From: Hymenopellis radicata
Lineage: Eukaryota > Basidiomycota > Agaricomycetes > Agaricales > Physalacriaceae
DNA: 64,000 nucleotides
Reading direction: 5' to 3'
NCBI GenBank assembly: GCA_015501595.1
Contig: JADNRX010000002.1
Coordinates: 682,001 to 746,000, forward strand
The notes under the pieces are model-generated. The model saw only the letters and a list, made by a program, of their open reading frames with translations. It was not told where the DNA came from and did no database searches. The position numbers and the translations under genes were made by a program. Of the stretch, positions 23,718 through 35,635 are shown piece after piece; position 1 is the first letter of the stretch; each line of letters begins with the position of its first letter.

Positions 23718-24724
23718 TCAGCAGAAACGATCACTGATAGAAGCGTCAGGAATGGATGCGACGCCGGCGAATATTACATACCTCTTTAGCTTTGCGCGAC
23801 GATCTAACATAGCTTCCGCTAAACGTCCTTCCTTCCGCGCGCGCTTCAGCTAAAGGAAAGGTCAACAAGAATTCTCCATGGGAACAGAAATATATCTTGC
23901 CTCCTTCTTATCTTCAGCCGAGACGACACTCCGACCGGCACCCCAAGCTTGGTATATACTGCTACAAAGATGGTCAGATCGTGGCGCTATTATAGTAAAG
24001 CGAGAAAGACATACTTTGTACTTGATTCGTCAATCTTCGAGGGTCCGGCCATCCCCTCTTGCTTCTTCTTCTCCTCATCATGCGCCTCCTTCTTGTATTT
24101 GTGTTGTATCTTGACCCAAAATCGTTCCCGGAAGCCGACTTCGTCGCTATCGCCTCGGAGTTGCATCGACCCGCCGGCGACCTCATCAACGCCGAGATAC
24201 TTTTCATATACGTTCATGAATGCAACCATCCCGTCTGGCATAACAACGGGAGTCCATTCCTCCTGCGGACCACGAGCGTCTCGGTCAGAGGAAACCAAAC
24301 CGTGCGCGTCGCATGAGAGGAACTTGCCCTCGCCGGTACCTGAGCGCAGATTGACCGTTGGAGAGCCGGCGACACGAGTGGTGACCCATACCTGGGAGAC
24401 GTCTGTCGGGGTACGCTCGAGCAGCGGTATTTCCTGGTCGTCCTCCGACCTGTCCTTGTCCAGAACGTGGAGGACGACGCGGTTCGTAGTAGAGTTGAAG
24501 TTTATGGTAACAGGGGACGGATCAGAAGGATGTATCAGAAATGTGGGACCGCGAATTTCGTTGGGATTGTCGGGCAGGACCCATGCATCGGACTCCTTGT
24601 CGTCGTCCTTCCGCTTGCTGCCACTCGGACGGCCCTCGTCATCAACATCCCGCTTTCTTTTCTTCTTTGTCTTCTCGCCTTTGAATTTCAGTTTCGTTGA
24701 GCGAACCTTTTCAGTAGACGACAT
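23718..24724 (-). CDS. FRG1: FRG1-like nuclear/nucleolar protein
   Basis: FRG1 is an actin-bundling, RNA-associated nuclear protein with a fascin-like beta-trefoil, linked to splicing and rRNA processing. The start at 24724 gives MSSTEKVRSTKLKFKGEK and a basic nuclear signal (KTKKKRKRDVDDEG). The trefoil follows: VWVTTRVAGSPTVNLRSGTG, FLSCDAHGLVSSDRDARGP, WTPVVMPDGMVAFMNVYEKY and RERFWVKIQHKYKKEAHDEE. After an intron come YQAWGAGRSVVSAEDKKE and, after a GC-AG intron (23850-23900), LKRARKEGRLAEAMLDRRAK. A last intron leads to the tiny final exon giving KSDRFC and a stop at 23718, matching the family's usual ending. The match at both ends makes the call firm. Confidence 0.9.
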
Positions 24725-24858
24725 GATGGGGTAATGTTGAGAGTCAGGTCGGTGGCAGTGCAAGTCACATGATTGTCCAGTCAGTCGTGGGAACCCCAGT
24801 GTCCCAAGGAAATTCCCTTGCAGACCGTCAAGACCTCAAGAAACCCGCCGCACACACG
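24725..24858. promoter_or_regulatory. bidirectional promoter FRG1/RPL26
   Basis: A 134-bp spacer lies between divergent starts of FRG1 and ribosomal protein L26. Both products act in ribosome or rRNA biology, so a shared growth-regulated promoter is plausible. No TATA box is visible; a GTCACATGA element lies near 24765. Confidence 0.4.
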
Positions 24859-25562
24859 ATGAAGTACAACGCTGGTACGTCGCGTTTGATTCCTATAGAC
24901 CGCCTCTGCGATTTGGTGTTTTCCCCGTCGAATTTGGTTGGAATTTGGGCTGGATGGATGAACTTGGACTGGATGGATGATGGACGAATACTGATATGCG
25001 CCATTTTTTTCCAGACGTCTCCTCCTCACGTCGCAAGGCCAGAAAAGCGCACTTCGATGCCCCCTCCTCGATCCGCCGCAAAATCATGTCGTCTGCGCTC
25101 TCAAAAGAGCTCCGCGGCAAGCACAACGTACAATATCGATCCCTTCAAAATTTGGACCACCATCCGCTGACCCTTGGTCTGTAGGCTCGCTCACTACCGG
25201 TTCGCAAGGATGACGAAGTTCGCATTGTTCGGGGAAAGTACAAGGGGCGTGAGGGCAAGGTGACGCAGGTTTACCGTAAGAAGTGGGTCATCCACGTCGA
25301 CCGGGTGCAGCGGGACAAGTCCAATGGTGCATCGGCCCCCATTGGCATCCACCCCAGCAACGTTGTGATTACAACTATCAAGATGGATAAGGACAGGTTC
25401 GACAGCCTTCACACTTGACTTGCAATTCCATCTAACGGATATTCCAAGGCGGGCCATCCTCGACCGAAAGGACAGGAAGAAGACTACTTCTACAGATGTC
25501 GAGATGGTCGATGTGCGTCGTCTTTTCATCTGTTATTTCTCATCTAACGTTTGGTACAGTAA
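24859..25562 (+). CDS. RPL26: 60S ribosomal protein L26 (uL24)
   Basis: uL24 sits near the exit tunnel of the large ribosomal subunit. The first exon is just MKYNA. A 130-nt intron with TGGA-rich repeats follows (to about 25013). Next come [37 protein letters not shown], the KOW motif [40 protein letters not shown] and [20 protein letters not shown]. An Arg/Lys-rich end, [13 protein letters not shown], is followed by an intron immediately before the stop codon (25560-25562). The first intron a few codons after the ATG is typical of ribosomal protein genes. Length and sequence match the family closely. Confidence 0.95.
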
Positions 25563-25954
25563 ATTGTCGTTTACTCGCTGTATGCTGCCTATGTTGCCCT
25601 ATGTCATGACCATCATTTGCACATGCTACATGTATTATCCATACCTCCTCAAAAGTCATTCAACCGCCATCCTGAGTCCCGCTATCAAAGTTTGTGTGCA
25701 TGGTACATCCCATACTGATCGTTGTTCGGTGCATGCGAGTGTGAATTCTTCAATTTTAGGCAAATTAAACTCGTCGTAAGGCAGATCTCAGACTAAGAAT
25801 CAATGTCTCCACGCAGTATACATGTAACAAATCAAGATTATTGCCGACATCACACAGAACGGTCTATGTTACTATGCGTTGTTAAATTGATGAGCGTGTT
25901 ATGCGGGATAAGGTGAGAAAAGAAGAAACGGCGGTAAGTAAAGTAGGTGTAAAA
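25563..25954. other. convergent spacer, no gene seen
   Basis: The 3' flanks of RPL26 and Ran meet here. The sequence is AT-leaning with several short polyadenylation-like AATAA-type words, and no conserved coding frame was seen. Confidence 0.5.
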
Positions 25955-27056
25955 TTACAGCTCATCGTCTTCTTCAGGCAGAGGAACGGCATTAGCCTAA
26001 AATGCATATTAGTACTGTATGAAGGCGGAGAGATGTTGTGGAAAACGTACCGCTGCCAACTCCTTGTTGTACTGATCCATTAGATCAGCATCAACGGCGA
26101 CTTCAGCGGGGGCAAGAGCGGGGGCGGCAACGAACTCCAAAGAGTTGTTTCTGAAATTTTAAAAACGCCACAGATGAGCGATGGTAGAGTCGAGACAATA
26201 TGATTACTCACCCAACCAACTTCCTCGCGAGCCAGAGGAAAGGCTTCTCAAAGTTGTAATTGGATTTGGCGGAGATTTCAAAGTACTGGAGGTTTTTCTT
26301 TCTGTGGAAAGTAACGGCACCAGTCTTCACTTTTCGCTCCTGAACATGGATGAGCATTGATAGCATCGATGGGAAGATAAAGCCACGAACCTTGACGTCG
26401 ACTTTGTTTCCGCAAAGAACAATGGGGATGTTTTCACAGACACGCTCGAGATCGCGATGCCAGTTGGGAACGTTCTTGTAGGTGATTCGGGATGTGACGT
26501 CGAACATGATGATACCACATTGGCCTTGGATATAGTATCCATCGCGGAGACCACCAAACTTCTCTTGTCCGGCAGTATCCCAGACGTTGAAGCAGATGGT
26601 GCCGAAGTTGGTGGAGAATGAGAGGGGATGCACCTCGACACCGAGGGTGGCTGTGATGAGCAAATGTCAGAAAAACACCGATGAAAGCACCGTAGGTGCG
26701 AGAGAGAGGAGTGAGGCGCACCAATGTATTTTTTCTCGAACTCTCCAGTCAAGTGGCGCTGTGGAGGACAACGATCAGCACGCGATCTTCGTAAAAGGGT
26801 TGCACAGCAGTACAAACCTTGACGAAAGTAGTCTTTCCTGTGCCTCCGTCGCCAACTGATGGTGTCGATTAGGATGCAAAGCAATGCAAAGGTGGCAGAG
26901 GATGTTGGATATGGATAGATGGGCAGGTATGAAAGAAATCAACATCGATCAAAGAAAAAGTAGCATTGGACGCGTTAGAAGACGGAAAGCGGGCAGCAGG
27001 GGGAAGATTGACGCACCAAGGACGAGCTTGAATGTGGGAATAGTTTCAGAGGACAT
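25955..27056 (-). CDS. GSP1: GTP-binding nuclear protein Ran/Gsp1
   Basis: Ran is the small GTPase that drives nuclear import and export and spindle assembly. The start at 27056 gives [13 protein letters not shown], followed over several introns by the P-loop [17 protein letters not shown], and the switch I end [20 protein letters not shown]. Switch II is [20 protein letters not shown]; the base-specificity motifs are [11 protein letters not shown] and [20 protein letters not shown]. The C-terminal extension ends [12 protein letters not shown], the acidic Ran tail, with the stop at 25955. Sequence is almost identical to other fungal Ran proteins. It is interrupted by at least six short introns, one of which splits the P-loop exon from the rest. 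Confidence 0.96.
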
Positions 27057-27613
27057 GATGATGAGAGGAGGAAGTGAAAATGTGAGGCGATGGATGAGTG
27101 AAAGATGCCAACCCAACGAGCGCTTGATAAGGTTTTTGGTCACAGGTCACAGTCACCGAGTCGCAACATCGTCAGGACTCGTCAGGCGGGCCCGAGACCA
27201 TTTACCACAAACCACGAGCATATATATGCCTTTCATCGTCTGTAAACCGCTCGACTGCTCTTCCACGGTCGGTGACCAGCGTCATTTTTGGACTCTGGGT
27301 TCTCTGCGCCAGATCGGCCGATGAGAATACAGTTACGCACTTCCATTCGATCGCATTTTCTCCACCTGAGCCTGCTCACTGAGTACTGCAGGCATTGCAA
27401 TGCTTCGCCATACACTCAGCTTGAGCGTAAGCTGTTCTACTCCATAGACGTGTGAGAAATGGACAACCATCGAATGCAGGCGGCAAACCGGCACGTCGAA
27501 AATAACTTTTCCCCTTGTAATTGCCATTGGCATTTAGCCGGATGACCTTGGGATGACCCGAGATTTATAAGGCTTCTGGTTTCTTGTTTCCTCCCAGTCA
27601 CCTCCCCGGAATC
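27057..27613. promoter_or_regulatory. divergent promoter region Ran/MFS transporter
   Basis: This 557-bp spacer lies between divergent starts. TTTATAA at 27564-27570, about 44 bp before the MFS start codon, is a good TATA box for that gene. A second AT run, ATATATAT, lies at 27220-27227. No other gene is visible. Confidence 0.5.
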
Positions 27614-30261
27614 ATGCCCAGTACGAATGCTCCTAGTCTTGAGGTGGAAGCCACCCCCCAGGACCTACCTGATCCAGTCAAGAGGAAGGCGAAACCTGGC
27701 GAGTCATGGAAGTCTCTCGAGACGCATGTTCTGCCAAAGAATAACATGGTCGTGGTACGCGTCCTTGCTCAGAATTGAGTCATCCGGAAAGCCAACAACA
27801 TTTTTAGGTATTCATCGGCTTGATGTGTTGTACCTTCCTTGCAGCCATCGACCAGGTACGTACGTTTGATTTAACGCACTGTAATATAGTACTAATACCC
27901 TCCAGACCATCATCGCCACTGCTCTTCCCACTATTGTCAGTGACCTTGGAGATGGACGAAATTACAGTTGGGTCGGAAGGTACGTCAGGCACTCGGATTG
28001 GGATCCGAATATAACCAACTTCAAACACAGTGCCTACCTGCTCGCCGCGGCGTCGCTCTCACCACTCTACGGGAAACTGTCGGATCTAGTGGGTGCGTCC
28101 CATGTCTTGATACCTGTATCCGCCATTCTCATTGCGTTTCACAAGGACGAAAACCCATCCTGTACTCATGCATCCTCATCTTTCTTGTACGTCTTCACAA
28201 CGCATCATGGCTTCTCGGGCTAGAACTTTACTGCGTCTAGATTGGATCCGCGCTATGTGGTGCTGCTCAAAACATGACTTGGCTCATTATTTGCCGAGCT
28301 GTTCAAGGTATCGGTGGCGGTGGAATTCTGCAACTGGTATGTCATTTTGTCGCGTCCGCTTCACTTCCAATAGCAGTTGTAGGTCAACATCACGATCAGT
28401 GATATAGTTCCCCTCAATGAGTATGTATAATCCTCAACTCGGCATGTACATCACGCTGAATTCATACCAGACGAGGAAAGTACGGTGGTTACATAGGATC
28501 GACCTGGGGAATTGCGAGGTACGTTTATAGCTCTCGTCAGGACGCGTCGCTTACTCAGTGTAGTGTAATCGGCCCTCTACTCGGTGGTGTATGTCCCATT
28601 CAGTGACTGTTCATGATTACTTCAGGCTGATATAAATATCAGGTCTTCACGGATCACGTATCGTGGAGATGGTGAGTCCTTGCATGGAACGTGCTTGGTC
28701 GTTTCTCACCATTTTTGGATCTAGGTGTTTTTGGATCAACCTGTGAGAGTTACGTGGCCGACTAATTGGAGACATCTGACGCGCTCTCCAGACCCACAGG
28801 CGGCGTGGCTGCTCTGCTCTTGTTCTTCTTCCTTAACCTCAACCCGCACGTCGGTCGCACGTTCCGCGAACATGTTCAAACCTTTGACTTTGTCGGGCTT
28901 GGGCTCATCGTGAGCGGTGTGATTTGCCTGCTGATAGGATTTAACTTCAGCGAAACTAGCTGTCCGTGTAATCGTTCTTTCAGTTTCCCGCGACTGATTT
29001 CTTCTCAGGGCAACAGGCAAAGACTATCGTTCTTTTAGTGATTGGTGGCGTTCTTTTGGTCAGTGCTGGTGTGTATGAATGCTTCACGGAACGTAGTCCC
29101 ATCATTCCTCCCCGGTTGTTCAAGGTATATTTTCAATTCCATGATTCAATGAGCACGACCTAATCTGCTTCGCAGACGCGTACCACTGCTGTCATCCTAA
29201 TTTCTTCATTCTTGCACGCCCTCTCCTTCTTCGTTGGAGCATACTATCTCCCCGTATACTTTCAAATTCTTGGTAGCAGTGCGACTGGCGCCGGCGTGCA
29301 GATGCTGCCGTATTCGTTGGGATCGTCACTGACGAGCGCCACAGGCGGCATTCTCGTGACTCGAACTGGCCGCTACAGACCAATAATTTGGGTATCATGG
29401 GTTATCTTTTGTGTTGGCTATGGCCTCATGTCGATGCTCGACAGCCATAGTCCGCGTTGGGAGAAGGTGGTTTTCCCGCTGATCGGAAGTCTGGGTTTGG
29501 GATGTTTGTTCCAGGTGCGAGAGGATTGTTCTTTGCACACCCGCATTGCGCACGCTGATACGATCTCCCAAGATACCTCTCATTGCACTGCAAGCCGCGA
29601 TGCCCCTGAAGGATATGGCGACTTCTACTTCTGCGTTCGGCTTCATCCGTACGCTGGGAGGCACGATAGGTATTTCTGTTGGTCAGGTCGTGTTTTCAAG
29701 CGTATGTGTACTTTTCTATTATTGGAATTCCATCTCATCTCGTCCAGACTCTGACACGTCGGATTGACGGTATCCCCGGAGCTGCTGCTGCTTTGTCTGG
29801 TTCGACCAGCGCAAGCTCCCTGAGTGAGAGTGTCAGACATCTGAAGGACATAGCCGTGAGTGATAGCATTTCATGTCAAACGACGGTTACTAAACGTCGA
29901 GAAAATAGGATACAACCATGAGATCTCGTATAATCCAAGCATACACAAAGAGTATCAGTGATATCTGGCTGGTTCATGTCCCCATAATAGGCATTGGTTT
30001 CTTAATGAGTAGGAAGTCTTTCCATTTGCGCCTTTTTGTCTGACACAAGAATTTCTAGCTCTTCTCATGCGGCACTACTCTCTCAATCGTGCGACTGTTC
30101 AATCAGACGAACAGGAAGTACCCCAAGATCTTGAAAAAGGTCCCGACCAAGATAGCAGCGCGACGAATACTCCAGCGACGACTAACAGGCAATCAATAGA
30201 AAAGACTGACGATCGTAATGATAATCCTCAAGTTGATGATCACGATAAAAGTACAGTTTAA
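27614..30261 (+). CDS. MFS transporter, 14-helix drug:H+ antiporter (DHA2) type
   Basis: This is a plasma- or vacuolar-membrane exporter of the major facilitator superfamily; the substrate cannot be told from sequence. The start at 27614 gives MPSTNAPSLEVEATPQDLPD. Helix 1 is VFIGLMCCTFLAAIDQ, followed by the DHA2 motif TIIATALPTIVSDLGDG. Motif A is LYGKLSDLVGRKP, then [79 protein letters not shown] and STSAFGFIRTLGGTIGIS. A hydrophilic Asp/Ser/Thr-rich tail ends NPQVDDHDKSTV. There are about a dozen short introns. The motif order suits multidrug or small-molecule efflux pumps. A TATA box lies 44 bp upstream. Confidence 0.88.
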
Positions 30262-30313
30262 TGATAGTATTTAACGGGTTTTATGTTACAATAGACGTTT
30301 TTCTTCAACCTGC

Positions 30314-30902
30314 CTAAATGGTTTGCAGGTATGCCTTTCGCGCGGGACGATTGTCGGTATCTGGATTGCGAGGATGAAAGGCAGGTTCTTCCGGAATATT
30401 TGTGGAATTCTGAAGGCGCATAAGAACTTGCGAAGCGCAGAACGATAAAACGACGGCCTACTTGCACACAAGTGACCAGAGTGATTGATCCTTCGGCCTC
30501 CAAGACGACCCTATGGTAAAGGCCCGCAGGAACCATGACAAGCTTGCCGGGAGTTAGAGTGACACGGATCCAATCCGAGTCGCCGGCTAAGTTGAGAATG
30601 AGTGAGAGTCTCTGGGAAGAACGCGACGTACCCGATTCATATCGAAGATCGAGCGAGGCAGATCCGCCAACTTGAAGGACGTATCGATTCTCATTAGAAT
30701 CATGCATGTGCTCCGTGGATATTTTGGCTTTGAAAGCTTCGAATTGGTCGGCCATAGCTGCCTGTGAGATTTCCATCGGCGTGCCATGGCTGAAACCCTC
30801 TTGTTCAAGTTTATCCTGCGGGAGAATGAGGCATTGAAAGTGGATGGCCTCGAGCACGGAGGCTTGGACTGGAGTAGAGTTTGAGAGATAGACAGCTTGC
30901 AT
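30314..30902 (-). CDS. ADI1: Acireductone dioxygenase (methionine salvage)
   Basis: The enzyme oxidises acireductone to the 2-keto precursor of methionine in the cytosolic methionine salvage pathway; the bound metal (Fe or Ni) sets the product. The start at 30902 gives MQAVYLSNSTPVQASVLEA. The cupin metal ligands are visible in STEHMHDSNENRYVLQ (two His and a Glu spaced as in ARD) and in VMVPAGLYHRVVLEAEG (final His). A short intron after about ITLVT leads into NIPEEPAFHPRNPDTDNRPA and the terminus RKAYLQTI at 30314. The middle is a little divergent from model ARDs, but all four ligands are kept, so it should be active. It converges with the MFS gene, 52 bp apart. Confidence 0.85.
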
Positions 30903-31285
30903 GTTTGAGTCAAGGAGAATTGTTATGAGCGCGACATGCTATATAGACGGGAAATCCTGGGAATGTGTCAGCCGCTGAAGAGGTCGCGGGCGTTCAATTG
31001 GGTGGGTTGTTCAGACAGCTGCAGGAGGAGCTCAGATCAGCCAGAGAGGCGGTTCAGCGGATCATAAGGTTATCAACGCCGACATCAAACACAGAGAGAG
31101 TCGATGTCGCGAGAAGGGCGGCGCGAGTGAAAGACAGCCAGACCAGGCCAGAAAGCAACAGGCGTAGTTAAGAACGTTATGCAACTCTAGAAAAGGGCTA
31201 GGCTAAGGCCGGTTGAAGGCAGAATCAGGATCAGCAGGTGCTGGGCGTTGTGCACGTGAAGCGTTAATACCTTCTTCCTCCCACC
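30903..31285. promoter_or_regulatory. divergent promoter region ADI1/GID4
   Basis: CTATATAG at about 30939-30946, some 40 bp upstream of the ADI1 start, is a likely TATA box for that gene. A short open frame (about 30965-31171) starts with GTG and is not supported. The GID4 promoter should lie in the right half. Confidence 0.45.
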
Positions 31286-32288
31286 ATGCCTTCATCGGAG
31301 TCGTTCAACAGCGAAGTAGCGTGTTCGTCGTGCACGCTGGCGCCGTGTATATGCAGGGTAGGCAAGGACAAGCTGTTAGCTATTCCCTGTCTACCCGCTA
31401 TCACCATTCCCCCTGCTGCCCCCCCTGCTACGCAGCCTCGCGATCACACTAATACCCTATCGCTTGCTCGGCCTCACAGCCATACCACAGCAGCGCCGTT
31501 GCTGTCGCCGAGCCCGCTGACCGACATAACAAGGCTTCGCGTACGCTCACAACCCCATTATTGCCTCTATGCCGGAGCAGAGTTCCGCGGCACTCAGAAG
31601 AGCGGCCGTAACAGCTACGATGTTACGGTCACCATAGTAGACGTAGATTTCGCCTCCTCCTTCCTCTGTGGCTACCTCTGTATCAGGGGGCTCACCGAGG
31701 ACTATCCAGAACTTACCACCTATTTCGACGCAGAAATCATCGGCTCACGTTATGGCTTTCTAACCCAAAACTGGGGAGCCAGTGAAGCGGATGATATGGT
31801 TCATTGGAGCCGTTTCCCAGCCTTCCGCCATGTTCGCCACGAAATGAAGCGCCCGCACTATACTATCCCTGACCGCGACCGCGGGGCTGTCTTCATGCGC
31901 TGGAAGGAGCGATTCCTTGTTCCTGACCACCGAGTTCAGGACATAAACGGGGCCAGTTTCGCTGGTGAGTAGATTGCTGCTGCGGGGACTGTGCACTTCA
32001 TAACTTGTACAGGCTTCTATTATGTCTGCGTCGACTTCAATCCCCAACCACCATCACCCGTTGTTACCTCCGCAGCCTCCCCCACAAAATCCCGCACGCG
32101 ACGCGATTCCAGTGTCAGGCGCCAGGCAACCCTAGCGCCAACCATGAGTGGATTCTATTATCATCAAAATTCCGAACCGTAAGCCCCACGTACAGATAAC
32201 GACTCGTGACTGACCTCGACGTAGCTACCAACAACTTTCCCTGTCGCATGTCCCGGAACGTTGTACATCTACCTTTGAATTCCGCTAA
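31286..32288 (+). CDS. GID4: GID/CTLH ubiquitin ligase substrate receptor Gid4 (Vid24)
   Basis: Gid4 is the receptor that brings proteins with N-terminal proline degrons (gluconeogenic enzymes in yeast) to the GID E3 ligase. The start at 31286 gives MPSSESFNSEVACSSCT, then a Pro/Ser/Thr-rich N-terminus. The beta-barrel follows: YAGAEFRGTQKSGRNSYDVT, LCGYLCIRGLTEDYPELTTY, FDAEIIGSRYGFLTQNWGAS, DDMVHWSRFPAFRHVRHEMK and GAVFMRWKERFLVPDHRVQD. Across an intron come FYYVCVDFNPQ, SGFYYHQNSEP and the last exon YQQLSLSHVPERCTSTFEFR, which ends at 32288. The terminal -FEFR matches animal and yeast Gid4. Two introns were identified, and the call is firm. Confidence 0.93.
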
Positions 32289-33068
32289 TACCCTCACCCC
32301 CCATCTCTGGACACCTCTTTCTGTGCTCTATTTACCGCTGTCTGTATCATATATCGTTACTCTCAACTTATTGTCATCTGGACTCCCACTCTGGCCGCTA
32401 TGAAACCGCGCCCGACATATACGGTAACGTTAGTCCGCAAAGTCGCATCGAGAACCATCCGGGCAGTGTACTGGGTGGGTGGGTAAGCCTGTCAAAGGGA
32501 AGGCGATACTCTGGCCTCGCTCCATTCATACTAATACTTTTGAATAGCGGAAGATTTCGAAGCACCGCAGGACGTGCGATAGATAGGACGCCTCTTCTTC
32601 TGATCCACTCGTTTGATCCACTTGCGTGCTGTGCGAATCAAAGATTCGTTCATTGCCGCCTTTGGCAATTATGGTGCAATCGGGTTACACAAGCCATTCC
32701 GTTACTGTATGTGCTATTTTGGATTCTACGGCGAAGGGGAGTGATACTTGTCAGACGGACTCGTCGGCTAATCTGAATCGCGAATTCTCTCCCTTTCTCT
32801 CGTATCATGAGGCACTTTCCGCTGGTCGCATTGACAATGCTGTGTCATGTGTGCATCTTTCAAGTCCTAAGAGACTTGGCTACTTTTCCCTTCAATTAGG
32901 CTTCAAACAATTCGAATACTCGAGGAGCTCTCTGTCGCCATCTGCGATACTCGACTTCCATCAATAATCTACGAAAACCCGCTCAATCGGATTCATATGT
33001 ACATTCTCAATTGTGTATTCTAAGCCAAAATATGATACAAGATGCAAATAATTACGCCACGTCTATCA
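32289..33068. other. convergent spacer, no gene seen
   Basis: About 780 bp lie between the 3' ends of GID4 and EXO1. Open frames (for example 32626-32967) show no conserved motif or splice structure. No repeat or RNA gene was recognised. Confidence 0.5.
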
Positions 33069-35482
33069 TTAGAACCTAAGTGATCTGTCAGCAATCATTA
33101 CAGATAGCGATAGCCGCTTTGACATACCTAAACTTCGCGAGCTTTGCTTTGGCTCCTGCGGTCGGGCCATCGGATTCTCCGCGACTGCTACCGCCAAATA
33201 TTGGGGAACTATCTCTCGAGTTCTTCTTCAAGGTGTCAACAAACACCAGAGATGTGCGACACCCCGTGGGCGCTGAATGTGATGGAGTAGGGAGGTAAGG
33301 GTGGACGCCTCGGTGTCGTCCAGCGGGCGTAATGTTGGTATTGCTGCGAGTCAGCGACGTGAACGCAAATTTCTTCTTCCATCCTTCAGCGACAGCCGTC
33401 TGGCGCTCGGCCTGCTTACGCGTCACCAAAACCTCTGCGTCCTCCAGTTCGTCTTCATCGCCCTCTTCCTTGGCAGTAGGCGGTGTAAGAGTGGGAGGCG
33501 TCGCGGAACGCGGTCTGGACGGAGACAAATCGGACTCTATGTCTTCTACTCCCAAGGACTTCCGCAGGTCACAGACAGCGGATGGCGGTGTGTCGTCACA
33601 CAACACTCGTGGGATGTCGAAGGAATGAGATCTTCGAGGAGTGACAGCCGGTGGACTCGACAGGACATCCGCGCCAAAGTCGATGTCATCCAGTGATCTA
33701 CATTTGCCTTTGTCCGAAGAACGTGACGGACGAACGGGTGAAGATAAATCATCGGCATCTCCGGACTGCGATGGTGTGGGGGAAAGATACCCATCCTCCT
33801 GATCAACACTGTTTTCTTGTATGAGCAATACCTCATCGACGTCCATCTCCATTTGCATGTCAACACGGCCGTTAACGAGCAGAGAATTATCGTCCTCGTC
33901 ATCAGAGTCAATGACTGGAATATTCTCCTTCTCTCTGACGACACGGGAAGGGCCAGCAGAGTGGGACAGTCTTCTGAGAGAAGAATTTGGACAGCGTGTT
34001 CTCAGTCCTGTGCTTCTTCAGGCGCACATCTTCGTCCATGGCATCAGCCAAGGTCCTCTTCCCACTGGCTTTGCCCACGCTCATTCGCTTCCCGACGACT
34101 AGTGGAGTTTTGGAGGGTGACTTGGGTGTCTGAGGTATTTTGGCGTTCGGACCTATACAGGATTTTAGCGTAGAGCTCACAGTTCAAAGAGAATATGAAC
34201 CAAAAAAGCTGAGAATGCCTTCTGAAGCTCCAGCCTTCGCTTTCCCTTTGTCCTTTCTCTCTGCTTCACGAACTGGAGTCCTTTAGAGTGCAGGCGAGGG
34301 GTAAACGCGGGGTTGATATCCTCCATTGGTAACAAAGTAATGGGATTTACTTCACCCATGGCCAGTTTCCTGGCTACAGATGCTTCGATATCACTGCAAG
34401 ACGCGTCAATACAAATTTGAAAACGCGTAAATTCAACGTACCCTCCAACATGAGCATCAAAAGCAGCGTTCCAATCGTCGTCAACATCAGTGAGATGCAC
34501 AAGTCTCTGCTTCTCGGGATCATAAACGCGCTGGTGAAGGAAGCACTTTTCCGCTAACTTGAAGTTCTCCAGGTAACCTCGCGGTACGTTCTTCTTCCCC
34601 TCCAAGGCTATTGCACGGACCACTTGCTCGACTGTCTTCCATTTACGCAGCAAAGTACACGCCGTTTTGAGTCCAATACCCGGGATACTCGCAAGGTAGT
34701 CGCATCCGCTCAGAATCGCCATGGTGCGAAACTGTTTGTCGGACCAATTAGTGAGGATGATGCCGTCGTTGCGTACTGAGGAGAAGTCGGCGCGGGAGAT
34801 GGATATGACAGTGCGCTGTACTGTGTCAAGCTTGTAGAGCACGTTCTTGCAGCCAAAGACGAGCATGTCAGAGTCCTCAGTGATGATGGCATCAACGAGC
34901 CCGACACGCTCCAAGTAGGCCATCTGGGCGTCAGCTTCGTAGGGCGCGACAATGTATGCAACATTCTCCGCTCTGAGTGCCTGTATTGAAGTGGTTCAGA
35001 GCGCTGTCGCGTGACAATGCCACTGCGCACCTTTATACACTGAAATGCCATTTGCGGGGTGACATCGACACATTTGACAAAGGCTTCGCGCGCCTGGGTG
35101 TGCTTTCCTTGGGCGTGGAGAGCTCTGCCCTTGGCCAATGCTTCCTCTCTCTTCGCCTTTCTGGATACCTCCGTCTCTTTCTTGGCAGGCAACGGTCCGC
35201 CGTCGAAAACCATGTATGGCTCAACGCCGTGGTGCCGCAATATTCTGACTCTCTCCATGATATAGTGGACATATCTGGCTGCTGTTGAGAGTAGAAGGAT
35301 GCCACAATGAGGAGCACGTACTTGGTGGTTGGCTTCTCTGTCGCCAGTTCAATGGCACATGTATGCACGGCTCTGTGTAACCAGGCATAAGTGTCAACCG
35401 CTACGGTTTTCCCTTCAAAGTCGGAAAGTGACTTTGTTTGTTGAATGGATTTGAGAGCTGGGAGTAAACCAGAGATGCCCAT
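33069..35482 (-). CDS. EXO1: Exonuclease 1 (Rad2/XPG family)
   Basis: EXO1 is a 5'-3' exonuclease and flap nuclease that acts in mismatch repair, double-strand-break resection and telomere processing. The start at 35482 gives MGISGLLPALKSIQQTKSL. The N nuclease region is KTVAVDTYAWLHRAVHTCA and GVEPYMVFDGGPLPAKK. The I region has YEADAQMAYLERVGLVDAI and ITEDSDMLVFGCKNVLYK. The helix-two-turn-helix is SGCDYLASIPGIGLKTACTL. Acidic metal ligands in these blocks are present. The long C-terminal half is disordered, Ser/Pro-rich, with NTLSKFFSQK. The last exon is probably reached through an intron after LAKF, stopping at 33069; without it the stop is at 33088. Several introns split the nuclease domain. 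Confidence 0.93.
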
Positions 35483-35635
35483 CTCTGGTCAACATGGAGG
35501 TGGTAGAAGGGTAGGCGGAGATGTTTATTTGGAAAGCCGCGAAACGGCACAACGCGTGATCGCGTAAACCAAGCCCTTTGTAACAATTTTGTACAACTCG
35601 ACGCAGTGCAAACAGTGTTATTAAAGAGAAATAAT

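Noticed and set aside
24940..24985. TGGA-type tandem repeats
   Set aside because: They lie within the first intron of RPL26, are short and imperfect, and need no special explanation.
30965..31171. 68-codon plus-strand frame upstream of GID4
   Set aside because: It starts with GTG, has no family match and lies in a promoter region.
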